From Nocardia miyunensis NBRC 108239 (GTDB taxonomy: Bacteria > Actinomycetota > Actinomycetes > Mycobacteriales > Mycobacteriaceae): DNA of 64,000 bases. Below the pieces are notes generated by a model. It saw only the letters and a list, made by a program, of their open reading frames with translations, made no database searches and was not told the DNA's origin. A program made the position numbers and the translations under genes. The stretch spans positions 58,140-122,139 of the forward strand of contig NZ_BDBQ01000053.1 of assembly GCF_001613065.1 (NCBI RefSeq), written 5' to 3'. This document shows, in pieces, positions 1 through 8,828 of this stretch; position 1 is the first letter of the stretch, and each line of letters opens with the position of its first letter.

Positions 1-604
1 CCTGATCCGGCGGCAGCACCGCGTCCACGATGCCGAGTTCCTTCGCCTGCCCCGCCGGGACGAGCTTGCCCTGCAACATCAGCGGCAAGGCCTTCTCGAC
101 ACCGATGAGCCTCGGCAGCCGCTGGGTGCCGCCGCTGCCGGGGATCAGCCCCACCTGGGACTCGGGCAGCCCGAGCACCACGCCACGCGCATCGGTCGCG
201 ACCCGGTAGTGGCAGGCCAGCGCCAGCTCCAGGCCCGCGCCCGCGGCCGCGCCGTTGATCACGACCGCGACTGGCTTGCCGCAGGTCTCCAACTTGCGCA
301 ACGCATTCGACATCACCTGCTGCCGGTCGAGCCGCTGCGCCGGGGACAGCTCCGCCGACGGTTCGCTGCCCTTGGCGCTGTCCATCTCCTTCAGATCGGC
401 CCCGGCCAGGAAGGTGTCCTTACCGGAGACCAGGAGGATTCCCTTCGCGGCGGCGTCGGCCACCGCGCGGTCGATCGCGGCGGCGAGGTCCGCCATGAAC
501 CGACTGCCGACGGCGTTGACGGGCGCACCGGGGACATCCATCGTCAAGGTGCAGATACCGTCCGCGTCGACGTCGTATCCGATGCTGTTGGTCATTGTTG
601 TCAT
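1..604 (-). CDS. FadB/FadJ-like enoyl-CoA hydratase / 3-hydroxyacyl-CoA dehydrogenase, N-terminal part (runs off window)
   Basis: The readable ~200 residues are a crotonase domain: GKDTFLAGADLKEM supplies the first oxyanion-hole region, and AAAGAGLELALAC and GLIPGSGGTQRLPR are typical of the FadB/FadJ alpha subunit of the fatty-acid oxidation complex. Such proteins are about 700 residues, so the dehydrogenase half should lie before position 1; that is inferred. An ATG at 604 and another at 595 are both possible starts. The gene follows the thiolase stop by 18 bases on the same strand, the usual fadA-fadB pairing, so both should be co-transcribed. If the gene stopped just outside the window it would be a plain enoyl-CoA hydratase instead. 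Confidence 0.85.
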   Translation of the reverse strand, partial: MTTMTNSIGYDVDADGICTLTMDVPGAPVNAVGSRFMADLAAAIDRAVADAAAKGILLVSGKDTFLAGADLKEMDSAKGSEPSAELSPAQRLDRQQVMSNALRKLETCGKPVAVVINGAAAGAGLELALACHYRVATDARGVVLGLPESQVGLIPGSGGTQRLPRLIGVEKALPLMLQGKLVPAGQAKELGIVDAVLPPDQ

Positions 605-622
605 TACTGTGTGCCGTCCTGG

Positions 623-1834
623 TCAGACTCGTTCGATGACTGTCGCGATGCCCATGCCGCCCGCCGCGCACAGCGCGGCCACCCCGGTGGACTGGTCCCG
701 GCGTTCGAGTTCGTCGAGCAGGGTGCCCAGGATCATCGCCCCCGAGGCGCCGAGCGGGTGGCCCAGCGCGATGGCCCCGCCGTTGACGTTGAGGCGCTCG
801 TGCTCGACGCCCATTTCATCCATGAAAACGACTGGGACGACGGCGAATGCCTCGTTCAACTCCCACAGGTCGATATCCGCCACGCCCATGCCCGCGCGCC
901 GCAACGCCCGTCGGCAGGTCTCCGGCGGCGCGTCGAGGAACAGGACCGGATCCGTCGCGTAGGTGACCGACGATTTGATCACCGCGCGCGGACGCAGGCC
1001 GCTGCGCTCACCGAATTCGCGATTGCCGATCAACACGCCCGCCGCGCCGTCCACCACACCCGAGCTCGACCCGGCGGTGTGGACGTGCTGAATCTCGGTG
1101 AGCTGCGGGTACTTCTGGATGGCGATCTCGTCGAAACCCAGTGCGCCGCCTTCGAATCCGAAGGCCGCGGGCAGTGCGGCCAGCTTCTCCAGGGTGGTAT
1201 CCGGACGCAGGTGCTCGTCACGATCGAGCACGACCGTGCCGATCACGTCGGTGATGGGTACCAGCGCGTTGTCGAAGAATCCGCCCGCCTGAGCCTTGGC
1301 GGCGCGTTCCTGGCTGGCGAGGCTGTAGGCGTCCAGGTCGGGACGGCCGACGCCGCGCAGGCTCGCCAACAGGTCGGCGGCCACGCCCTGCATCATGAAC
1401 GGATGTTCCGCGGTGAGCGCGGGATCGACGCCCCACGCGCCACCGCCGCCGGTGCCGGGCGGCACCCGGGACATGCTCTCGTACCCTCCGCCGATCGCGC
1501 TGTCGGCCCACCCCGCCCGAATCTTGGCCGCCGACACGGTAACCGCTTCCATACCCGACGCGCAGGCCCGATTGAGGTGCAGGCCGCCGACGGTATCCGA
1601 GAAACCCGCCGCGATGGGGGCGATCCGCACCGTGGTCGCACCCGCCTCCGCCCCCGGGCTGACCACACCGAGCGCGACGTCATCGATGGCGTCGGCGGCC
1701 AGGTTGTTGCGTTCCCGCAGTCTGGCGAGCACCTGGGTGATCAGTGCGACAGAGGTGATCTCGTGCAGGGATCCGGACGATTTTCCCCGTCCGCGGGGTG
1801 ACCTGGCGTGGTCGTAGATGAAGACTTCGTCCAT
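623..1834 (-). CDS. Acetyl-CoA acetyltransferase (thiolase, FadA-type)
   Basis: A 403-residue degradative thiolase, cleaving 3-ketoacyl-CoA with CoA to acetyl-CoA and a shortened acyl-CoA. The nucleophilic cysteine is in NRACASGMEAV (Cys91), and the catalytic pair appears as GHPLGASGA (His near 359) and CAAGGMG (Cys near 389). The ATG at 1834 is chosen because GGAGAG lies five bases upstream; a longer frame reaching 1939 has no such support. It is the promoter-proximal gene ahead of the FadB-like gene and is divergent from a TetR gene, which probably regulates it. Length and motifs are normal for the family. Confidence 0.93.
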   Translation of the reverse strand: MDEVFIYDHARSPRGRGKSSGSLHEITSVALITQVLARLRERNNLAADAIDDVALGVVSPGAEAGATTVRIAPIAAGFSDTVGGLHLNRACASGMEAVTVSAAKIRAGWADSAIGGGYESMSRVPPGTGGGGAWGVDPALTAEHPFMMQGVAADLLASLRGVGRPDLDAYSLASQERAAKAQAGGFFDNALVPITDVIGTVVLDRDEHLRPDTTLEKLAALPAAFGFEGGALGFDEIAIQKYPQLTEIQHVHTAGSSSGVVDGAAGVLIGNREFGERSGLRPRAVIKSSVTYATDPVLFLDAPPETCRRALRRAGMGVADIDLWELNEAFAVVPVVFMDEMGVEHERLNVNGGAIALGHPLGASGAMILGTLLDELERRDQSTGVAALCAAGGMGIATVIERV

Positions 1835-1950
1835 GAATCTCTCCATGTGTCGATGGGAACCGGGGCAGGGGAAGGGGATCCGCGAGCCGCTCGTCGCGCG
1901 GTTGCTCGGCCGGCGGAACTCATCACCACGACCGAACACATCGGATAGAA

Positions 1951-1961
1951 TTAGACTCTAA
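1951..1961. promoter_or_regulatory. Palindrome between thiolase and TetR genes
   Basis: TTAGACTCTAA is a perfect 11-base palindrome with nearly symmetric flanks (GAA on the left, CTTC on the right). It lies in an AT-richer patch between the divergent thiolase and TetR genes, where a TetR operator is expected. The assignment to this TetR is inference. Confidence 0.4.
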
Positions 1962-2060
1962 CTTCAGAATCTTCCGGAGTCCACAGTTCACGCAGCCCAT
2001 CCGGTCACTATCGTGACCGCAAGCGAACCGCCCACTCGCGTCGATCGAAACGGAAACCCG

Positions 2061-2708
2061 ATGCCAAGCCGCAGTGCCTCGAAGACGCCACCGGAGGCGG
2101 ACCTACCCGACTGGCAGCTCGCCCGCCGCGGACAGATCGTGGCGGCCGCGATCGACCTGCTCGTCGAGCGAAGCTACGACCAGATCCACATCCGCGACGT
2201 CGCTCAGCGCGCCCAGGTTGCCCTCGGAACGCTGTACCGCTACTTCGAGTCCAAGGAGCATGTCTACGCGACGGCCCTGCTCGAGTGGGTGCGGCCGATG
2301 CACGAACCGTCACCGCATCCGGGTAAGGACGCGGCGACACGCCTGCGTTCGAAACTGCATCTGCTGGTCGCCGCGAACAAGAAGTATCCGAACTTTCTCG
2401 CCATGCAGCACTCGTTGCACGCGAGCACCAACCCGCTCATCCATCAGATGCTCGCCGACCATCAGCAGGCCGGATTCGATTGGTTGGTCAGCGAACTCGG
2501 CATTCTCGGCGAGGAGCGCGCCAGAGATCTCGGCCTGATGCTGTGGGGAATCAACAGCGCGGTGTTCAGCCGCGTCCGGCTCTCGGCCGCCTCCTACGAG
2601 GACGCCCGGCGGATCGGCGACAAATTCATCGACCTCATCGCCGCGGAGCTCCACGAAGCGGAGACGAAACAGCCGACCACACCGTCCCGCGCCGATTCGG
2701 ACGATTAG
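2061..2708 (+). CDS. TetR-family regulator
   Basis: A 215-residue one-component regulator. Residues ~15-65 hold the TetR helix-turn-helix with IHIRDVAQRAQVALGTLYRYF followed by SKEHVY; the rest is the ligand-binding helical domain. The style resembles KstR-type lipid/steroid regulators, but I cannot assign a ligand. The ATG at 2061 is used; a GTG at 2013 would add 16 residues and has no clear ribosome site. It is divergent from the thiolase/FadB operon and just upstream of the Baeyer-Villiger operon, so it may control either or both. A palindrome at 1951-1961 is a candidate operator. Confidence 0.88.
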   Translation: MPSRSASKTPPEADLPDWQLARRGQIVAAAIDLLVERSYDQIHIRDVAQRAQVALGTLYRYFESKEHVYATALLEWVRPMHEPSPHPGKDAATRLRSKLHLLVAANKKYPNFLAMQHSLHASTNPLIHQMLADHQQAGFDWLVSELGILGEERARDLGLMLWGINSAVFSRVRLSAASYEDARRIGDKFIDLIAAELHEAETKQPTTPSRADSDD

Positions 2709-2891
2709 ATATCAGTCGGTACCGCGGGGGCGAACCACTCGTCGGCCGTGACGGCGCGGGGACGGCCGTTGCGCGCGTGCACGGAAACGGTAGCCAATCG
2801 GCTCGCGATTCGCGCTGATTGTCCGATGACCCGGGAAACAAGTCCTTGCAGCATGAAGTGGTCGGGGTGAGCAGTGTAGAAGGAGCACTTC

Positions 2892-4541
2892 ATGGCAGAG
2901 GTCCAGCGGTGTGATGCCGTCGTCATCGGCGCGGGATTCGCGGGCATGTACGCATTACACCGCCTGCGCGACGACCTCGGAATGCGCGTCCGGGTATTCG
3001 AGCGCGGTTCCGGTGTCGGCGGCACCTGGTACTGGAATCGCTATCCGGGCGCCCGCTGCGATGTCGAGTCGATGTTCTATTCCTATTCGTTCTCCGAGGA
3101 ATTGGAGCAGGAATGGGAATGGACCGAACGGTTTCCGGCCCAGCCCGAGATTCTGGCGTATGCCGAACATGTGGCCGATCGTTTCGACCTGCTCGAGGAC
3201 ATCACCTTCGAAACATCGATCGTATCCGCGGATTTCGACGAGAAATCGCGGGAATGGACGGTCCGCGCCGACAGTGGCGAACTGGTCGCGGCGCCTTTCC
3301 TGATCACGGCGGTGGGCTGCCTGTCTTCCTCGCGCATTCCTCCGTTCCCCGGACTCGACAGCTTCCGGGGCCAAATCTTCCACACCGGGCAATGGCCGCA
3401 CGAGGGTGTCGATTTCAGCGGTAAGAAGGTCGCCGTCATCGGCACCGGATCGTCGGGGATCCAGGCGATACCGAAGATCGCGGAGCAGGCCGGACATCTC
3501 ACGGTGTTCCAGCGGACGCCCGCGTTCTCGCTGCCGGCGCGCAACCGTCCGCTCACCGCGGCGGAAGTCGCCGAATTCAAGGCCAGCTATCCGGAGCATC
3601 GGGCCGAGGCACGGGTCGCACCGTCGGGCGTTCCCGGCATCCCGCCCGTCGGCAGCGCGTTCTCGGTGTCCGATGAGCGGCGCGAGGAGTTGCTGACCGA
3701 GCGGTGGATTCGCGGTGGCACATCCTTCCTCAGTCTCTTCAACGACACCTCCGTCGATATCGAGGCCAATAATCTCTCCGCCGAATATGTACGCGAACGT
3801 ATCCGCGATATCATCGATGATCCGGATACCGCACAAAAGCTGCTCCCGTACGATTATCCGATCGGCGCGAAACGAATCTGTCTCGACACCGATTACTTCG
3901 CCACCTACAACCGTGACAATGTGGATCTGGTGAGCGTCCGCGAAACGCCCATCGAAGAGATCACTCCGCGCGGCCTGCGGGTCGGCGACACCGAATACGA
4001 ATTCGACGTCATCGTCTTCGCCACCGGCTACGACGCCATGACCGGTCCGCTCAACGCGATCGATATTCGCGGCACCGAGGGGGTGCTGCTGCGCGACAAA
4101 TGGGCCGCCGGACCGCGAACCTACCTGGGTATCGCGACGGCGGGTTTCCCGAACCTTTTCATGCTGACCGCGCCGGGCAGCCCCTCGGTACTGGTCAACA
4201 TGATCATCTCTATCGAGCAGCACGTCGACTGGGTCGCCGACCTGCTCGTCTACTTGCGCGAACACGGCTATACGCGAGTCGAAGCACTCCTGGACGCGGA
4301 GGATTCCTGGGTCGAGACCGTCAACGAAGCGGCATCGCACACCCTTTTCCCGCGCGGAAATTCGTGGTATTTAGGCGCAAATATTCCCGGCAAACCACGG
4401 GTGTTCATGCCATTCGTCGGAGGTGCGGGCCGCTACCGCAAAATCTGCGACGGCGTCGCCTCGGCCGATTATCGAGGCTTCACGATGTCCGCCGCGGCCG
4501 ATGTCCAGCCGGATGCCGCCGAAGTCCCGGTGCGAAACTAG
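2892..4541 (+). CDS. Flavin-containing Baeyer-Villiger monooxygenase
   Basis: A 549-residue class B flavoprotein monooxygenase that would insert oxygen next to a ketone carbonyl using FAD, NADPH and O2, giving an ester or lactone. The first Rossmann motif GAGFAG is at residues 13-18 and the second, GTGSSG, near 183. Between them is the Baeyer-Villiger fingerprint FRGQIFHTGQWP (FxGxxxHxxxW). GVGGTWYWNRYPGARCD is typical of cyclohexanone monooxygenase relatives. AGGAG lies seven bases before the ATG. It opens an operon with an esterase and an SDR, a classic order in which the SDR makes the ketone, this enzyme makes the ester and the esterase opens it. The substrate is unknown. Confidence 0.93.
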   Translation: MAEVQRCDAVVIGAGFAGMYALHRLRDDLGMRVRVFERGSGVGGTWYWNRYPGARCDVESMFYSYSFSEELEQEWEWTERFPAQPEILAYAEHVADRFDLLEDITFETSIVSADFDEKSREWTVRADSGELVAAPFLITAVGCLSSSRIPPFPGLDSFRGQIFHTGQWPHEGVDFSGKKVAVIGTGSSGIQAIPKIAEQAGHLTVFQRTPAFSLPARNRPLTAAEVAEFKASYPEHRAEARVAPSGVPGIPPVGSAFSVSDERREELLTERWIRGGTSFLSLFNDTSVDIEANNLSAEYVRERIRDIIDDPDTAQKLLPYDYPIGAKRICLDTDYFATYNRDNVDLVSVRETPIEEITPRGLRVGDTEYEFDVIVFATGYDAMTGPLNAIDIRGTEGVLLRDKWAAGPRTYLGIATAGFPNLFMLTAPGSPSVLVNMIISIEQHVDWVADLLVYLREHGYTRVEALLDAEDSWVETVNEAASHTLFPRGNSWYLGANIPGKPRVFMPFVGGAGRYRKICDGVASADYRGFTMSAAADVQPDAAEVPVRN

Positions 4542-4557
4542 AGACAGGATTTCAACG

Positions 4558-5550
4558 ATGACTTCCGCAGCCCCGTCCAGCCGTCATCTGCTCGATCCCG
4601 AGATCGCGTCCGCTATGGAAGCCTTCCCGCTGTTCGAGTTGAGTGCCGAGACCATCGCCGCCGTGCGCGCGCGCCTGAGCGCCTCGATGGCCGCCGCGCC
4701 CGACGGCGCACAACTCTTTCCCGCGATCACCCGCACCGAGCGCCATGTGCGCGGCCTCGACGGCGGACCGGACGTGCGCATCCTGTATTACGAACCGCAG
4801 GACCAGGAGGAATCCGCACCCGCACTGCTGTGGCATCACGGCGGTGGCTATGTTATGGGTGCGGCCGACGACGACGATCTGACCTGCCGCCGAATCGCCG
4901 CCGAAACCGGTGCGATCGTCGTCTCCGTCGACTACCGACTGGCGCCGGAAACTCCCGCCCCGGGCCCCCTCGACGACAGCTATGCCGTGCTGAAGTGGTT
5001 GTCCGACAACGCGAATGCGCTCGGTGTCGACCGCACACGCATCGCGGTCGGCGGTTCCAGCGCGGGCGGCGGACTGGCCGCCGCGCTGGCGATCCGCGCC
5101 CGCGACACCGGCGAGGTCCCCGTGTCGTTCCAGGTGCTGCTCTATCCGATGCTCGACGATCGCACGGCCAGCACCGCCGAACCACACACGCACACAGGCG
5201 AATTCGTCTGGACCGCGTCCGACAACGTCTACGGCTGGACCTCTTATCTCGGACATCGGCCCGGCGGTGACGACGTCTCGCCCTACGCCGCCCCGGCACG
5301 GGTCGAGGACACCGGCGGCCTGCCGCCCGCCTTCCTCTGCGTGGGCGCACTCGACCTGTTCGCGGGCGAGAACATCACCTACGCGAAACGATTGCTGGAG
5401 AAGGGAATTCCGACGGAATTGCATGTCCACCCCGGCGGGCCGCACGGCTACAACATGGTTCCGGGCGCCCGGCTGGCCCTGGCCCACACCCGCGATTTCA
5501 TCGACGCCCTCACCCGCCACTACCGCGCGGCCGCACCGGCCGCCGTCTGA
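4558..5550 (+). CDS. Alpha/beta hydrolase (hormone-sensitive lipase family esterase)
   Basis: A 330-residue esterase. HHGGGY near residues 93-98 is the oxyanion-hole HGGG motif. GGSSAGGG gives the nucleophile Ser168 in GxSxG, the acid is probably the Asp in CVGALDLF, and the His is in GGPHGYN. This is the bacterial HSL (family IV) layout. It starts 16 bases after the monooxygenase stop, so it likely hydrolyses the ester or lactone made by that enzyme. Longer in-frame readings upstream overlap the monooxygenase and are not used. Confidence 0.92.
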   Translation: MTSAAPSSRHLLDPEIASAMEAFPLFELSAETIAAVRARLSASMAAAPDGAQLFPAITRTERHVRGLDGGPDVRILYYEPQDQEESAPALLWHHGGGYVMGAADDDDLTCRRIAAETGAIVVSVDYRLAPETPAPGPLDDSYAVLKWLSDNANALGVDRTRIAVGGSSAGGGLAAALAIRARDTGEVPVSFQVLLYPMLDDRTASTAEPHTHTGEFVWTASDNVYGWTSYLGHRPGGDDVSPYAAPARVEDTGGLPPAFLCVGALDLFAGENITYAKRLLEKGIPTELHVHPGGPHGYNMVPGARLALAHTRDFIDALTRHYRAAAPAAV

Positions 5551-5566
5551 AACAGGACACCATCCA

Positions 5567-6538
5567 ATGAGCGAGAACACACTGGATTACACGGGACGGG
5601 TCGCCGTCGTGACCGGGGCGGGCCGCGGGATCGGACAGGCGTACGCCGGTCTGCTCGCCGACCGCGGCGCGAAGGTCGTGGTGAACGATCTCGGGGTGGC
5701 GATGGACGGCGATTCGGCCGCGGAATCCCCGGCACACAGTGCGGCCGAGGCCATTTCGGCCCGGGGCGGGACGGCGGTGGCGAACACCTCCGACGTGACG
5801 ACCGCCGACGGCGCCCGCGCACTGATCGATACCGCGATCGGCGCATTCGGCCGTCTGGACATCGTGATCAACAACGCGGGCATCTTCACCAACGACGCGT
5901 TTCCCGAGATGGACGCCCAATGGCTGAGCAGGCAGTTCGCGGTCCACATCCAGGGCTCGTTCAACGTCACGCAGGCCGCCTGGCCGCATATGACCGAAGC
6001 CGGATACGGCCGGGTGGTGCTGACGACATCCACCAGCGCGCTCGGCGCCGACAACACCGTCGCCTACGGAACCGCGAAGGCGGCGGTACTCGGACTCGGC
6101 CGCAGTCTGGCGCAGGTGGGCCGGAAGAAGGGGATCAAGGTGAATATGGTTGCGCCCATGGCGTTCACGCGCATGATGGCCGCCGGATTGCACGATGCGG
6201 GTATCGCGGTCCCCGACGAGATCGCCGACCGCGGTCCCGACCTGGTCGCGCCGCTGGTCGCCCTGCTGTGCCACGAGTCGTGCCCGGTGAACGGTGAGGC
6301 ATTCGTCGACGGACTGCGGCGGATGTCGCGCCTGTTCATCGGCGAGACCGTCGGATACACCCACCCCGGCCTCGATCTCACCCCGGAAATCGTCCGGGAC
6401 GAGTGGGATTCGATAGTCGACCTCGAGGGCTTCCGCCTCCTGACCGACACCATGCGCTGGACCGTGATCAATGAGAAAGAGATCGCCAACAGCCCGTTGC
6501 CGGTGCGGACCGCGGCTGGCGACGGAATTTCGGAGTAG
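5567..6538 (+). CDS. Short-chain dehydrogenase/reductase
   Basis: A 323-residue NAD(P)-dependent SDR. TGAGRGIG at residues 16-23 binds the nucleotide, NNAG follows strand 4, and the catalytic Ser/Tyr/Lys are in TTSTSALGADNTVAYGTAK. The fold, with a long C-terminal tail after the Rossmann core, resembles the dehydrogenase part of 17-beta-HSD4/MFE-2-like proteins. It sits 16 bases downstream of the esterase. A role in oxidising a secondary alcohol to the monooxygenase substrate, or the alcohol released by the esterase, is inferred from context. Confidence 0.9.
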   Translation: MSENTLDYTGRVAVVTGAGRGIGQAYAGLLADRGAKVVVNDLGVAMDGDSAAESPAHSAAEAISARGGTAVANTSDVTTADGARALIDTAIGAFGRLDIVINNAGIFTNDAFPEMDAQWLSRQFAVHIQGSFNVTQAAWPHMTEAGYGRVVLTTSTSALGADNTVAYGTAKAAVLGLGRSLAQVGRKKGIKVNMVAPMAFTRMMAAGLHDAGIAVPDEIADRGPDLVAPLVALLCHESCPVNGEAFVDGLRRMSRLFIGETVGYTHPGLDLTPEIVRDEWDSIVDLEGFRLLTDTMRWTVINEKEIANSPLPVRTAAGDGISE

Positions 6539-6599
6539 TCGCGATATCGCTCTCGCACAACAGCTTTCAACGCGTCGGAACGACTCACGTCCCGGCCGA

Positions 6600-7571
6600 T
6601 CAAGCCATATCGATCGAGATCTTGAACTGACCGACCCGAGGGGCGACCGCGGCGCGGAACGCGTCTTCGACCTCACTCGCCGGGAATACGTGGCTGACGT
6701 AGCCGTCGGCGAGTTCCGGGTGTTGTGCGAGATAGCGATTCGCGTCGTCGAGCACTCGTCTGCGCTCGATGGTCGCCCCCGAGCGCAGCGTGAGATTCTT
6801 GCGCAGCAGGGTCATCATCTCGATCGGATACACCTGGTCGTCCGGGATGCCGAAGTAGTAGATCTCCCCGCCGAACGCGACCGCGTCCAGGCAGTTCTTC
6901 ATGGTGGTGACCTGATGTCCGACGGCCTCCACGACCACCTGGGGACGTTCGCGAGCGGCGAGCGACGGGGCCCAGAGATTCGCGCTCGCGGTGACGACCT
7001 CGTCGACACCGAACGCCGCACCCGCGTCACTGCGGTCGACCCGGTCCACGCCGATCACGTGCGCCGCGCCCCGCCTGGAGAGTACGTGGCTGAACAGCAG
7101 CCCGATGGGCCCCTGACCGACCACGGCGACCGTCTTGCCGGTGACGTCGTCGAGCTGCTCCACGGCGTACAGCACGCAGGCCAGCGGCTGGAGCATCACG
7201 GCGGTGGACGGCCGGAGCCCGGCGTCGTATCCGGCGAGCCCCGCGCCGTCGCTGACGATGACCTCGGCGATGGCGTCGAATCCCGACGCCCAGCCGACGA
7301 CGAGGTCACCCTTCGCATGGTCGGCGTGGTTGGAGGCGATGACCTCGCCGACCACCTCGTGCATCGGAAAACCCGGTGCGCTGGTGACCCACCGGCCCTG
7401 GTTCTTCGGATGCGGGAACGGCGATCCCTTGAAGTTGGGCAGATCGCTGCCGCAGATGGCGCCCGCCTTGGTCGCCAGCAACACCTGCCCCGCCGCGAGA
7501 TCGGCGGCATCGGGAGCCGGAACCTCGATCTCCTCGAATTTACCTGGCGCACTGAGCATTTGAGCCCACAT
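6600..7571 (-). CDS. Zinc-type medium-chain alcohol dehydrogenase
   Basis: A 323-residue MDR protein. The catalytic-zinc cysteine appears in AICGSDLPNF and the histidine in PMHEVVGEV, and GQGPIGLL is the nucleotide-binding turn. The four-cysteine structural-zinc lobe of classic alcohol dehydrogenases is missing, which explains the shortness. GGDxxYYFGIPDDQVYP resembles sorbitol/threonine dehydrogenase-like members. It is the last gene of a four-gene operon (ferredoxin, phosphotriesterase-like protein, ferredoxin reductase, this gene), 12 bases after the reductase stop, and converges on the monooxygenase operon. Substrate not assignable. Confidence 0.9.
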   Translation of the reverse strand: MWAQMLSAPGKFEEIEVPAPDAADLAAGQVLLATKAGAICGSDLPNFKGSPFPHPKNQGRWVTSAPGFPMHEVVGEVIASNHADHAKGDLVVGWASGFDAIAEVIVSDGAGLAGYDAGLRPSTAVMLQPLACVLYAVEQLDDVTGKTVAVVGQGPIGLLFSHVLSRRGAAHVIGVDRVDRSDAGAAFGVDEVVTASANLWAPSLAARERPQVVVEAVGHQVTTMKNCLDAVAFGGEIYYFGIPDDQVYPIEMMTLLRKNLTLRSGATIERRRVLDDANRYLAQHPELADGYVSHVFPASEVEDAFRAAVAPRVGQFKISIDMA

Positions 7572-7583
7572 AGCTGTCCTCTC

Positions 7584-8828
7584 TCATACCGCGGTCCGCG
7601 CGGCGGCCCGCTGCGCCTCGGCGAGCGCGTCCGTCCACAGCACGGGCTCGACCAGCATCCGCCGGTACCTGGTGACCAATTTGGCCCGGTTGAACCCGGC
7701 CGCGGCGACGAGGTGCCGACCGCGCCGGTACAGCGCGACGAAGCGCTGCTCATCGGCGGAGCCGTGGGCGATCACGGCCTCCTCGAACCCGAGGGTGGAG
7801 CCGACCACCTGAAGTTTGTTCTCGTACTGATCCGACCACACCCACGGCACCGTGGCATACGGTTCGGCGGTCCCGTGCCCGTGCTCGGCCAGCAGGCGCA
7901 GTGCGGCGTGCCGCCCCTGCCGAATCGCGTTGTCCCAGTGCTCGATCCGCCGGAACTCGCCGAATCGCGGATTGGGCCACCGTGCCACGTCGCCCGCGGC
8001 CACCACACGAGGCGCGGCCAGCAGTGTGGCATCGCATTCGACGCCGTCGCCCACGGTGATTCCGCTGTCTTCCAGCCACGCCACGTTCGGCGTCACGCCG
8101 AGTCCGAGCACCACCACGTCCGCGGGAAGGCTTGTGCCATCGGCCAATTCGACCCGCTCGACCCGATCCGTGCCGCACAGCGCGGCCACCGCGGTCCGGG
8201 TCCGCACGTCGACGCCGCGACGCCGATGCTCGGCGATGACCGCCTCGCCGACCTCCGCGCCGAGCACACGCTCGAACGGCGCGTCCTGGATTTCCAGCAG
8301 CGTCACCCGCAGATCACGTTGCACGCATGCCGCGGCGACCTCGGCCCCGATGAACCCGCCGCCGACGATCACCACATGCGATGGCCGCCGGTCGAGGTCC
8401 GCGCGCAGGCCCACCGCGTCGTCCAGGGACCGCAGCACGTGCACACCGGCCAGTTCCGCACCGGCGAGCGTCCGGGGAGACGCGCCCGTCGCGATGACCA
8501 CCCCGCCGGGGACATCGTGAACGGCGCCGTCGCGCAGGCGAATCCGGGGTACCGACGGATCGGTCGTGTCGAGGCCGGCCGCCTCGGTGCCCACCCGCCA
8601 GATGACCCGATCGTCGTCGACGAGTTCCAGCGCGCACCGTTCGGCCGGCCATGCGCCTTTCAGCACCTCCTTGGACAGCGGCGGCCGGTCGTAGGGCAGA
8701 TGCGGTTCGGATCCGAAGACGGTGACATGCGTGACCGCATCGGATTCGACGAGCGTCTGCACCGCGGTCAGCCCGGCGAGCGACGCCCCGACGACGGCGA
8801 TCGGCCCGACGGCGGCGGGCACGGTCAC
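7584..8828 (-). CDS. FAD-dependent ferredoxin reductase (rhodocoxin/putidaredoxin reductase type)
   Basis: A 414-residue pyridine-nucleotide disulphide-fold flavoprotein that passes electrons from NAD(P)H to a ferredoxin for P450s. The FAD motif GASLAG is near the N-terminus, PYDRPPLSKEVL is the reductase signature, GGGFIGAEVA is the NAD site and VVAAGDVARW the second FAD motif. The C-terminal reductase domain is present. The GTG start at 8828 overlaps the TGA of the phosphotriesterase-like gene (GTGA), so translation is probably coupled; longer frames upstream lie inside that gene. This is the only such reductase in the window, so it may serve all three ferredoxins seen here. Confidence 0.93.
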   Translation of the reverse strand: MTVPAAVGPIAVVGASLAGLTAVQTLVESDAVTHVTVFGSEPHLPYDRPPLSKEVLKGAWPAERCALELVDDDRVIWRVGTEAAGLDTTDPSVPRIRLRDGAVHDVPGGVVIATGASPRTLAGAELAGVHVLRSLDDAVGLRADLDRRPSHVVIVGGGFIGAEVAAACVQRDLRVTLLEIQDAPFERVLGAEVGEAVIAEHRRRGVDVRTRTAVAALCGTDRVERVELADGTSLPADVVVLGLGVTPNVAWLEDSGITVGDGVECDATLLAAPRVVAAGDVARWPNPRFGEFRRIEHWDNAIRQGRHAALRLLAEHGHGTAEPYATVPWVWSDQYENKLQVVGSTLGFEEAVIAHGSADEQRFVALYRRGRHLVAAAGFNRAKLVTRYRRMLVEPVLWTDALAEAQRAAARTAV

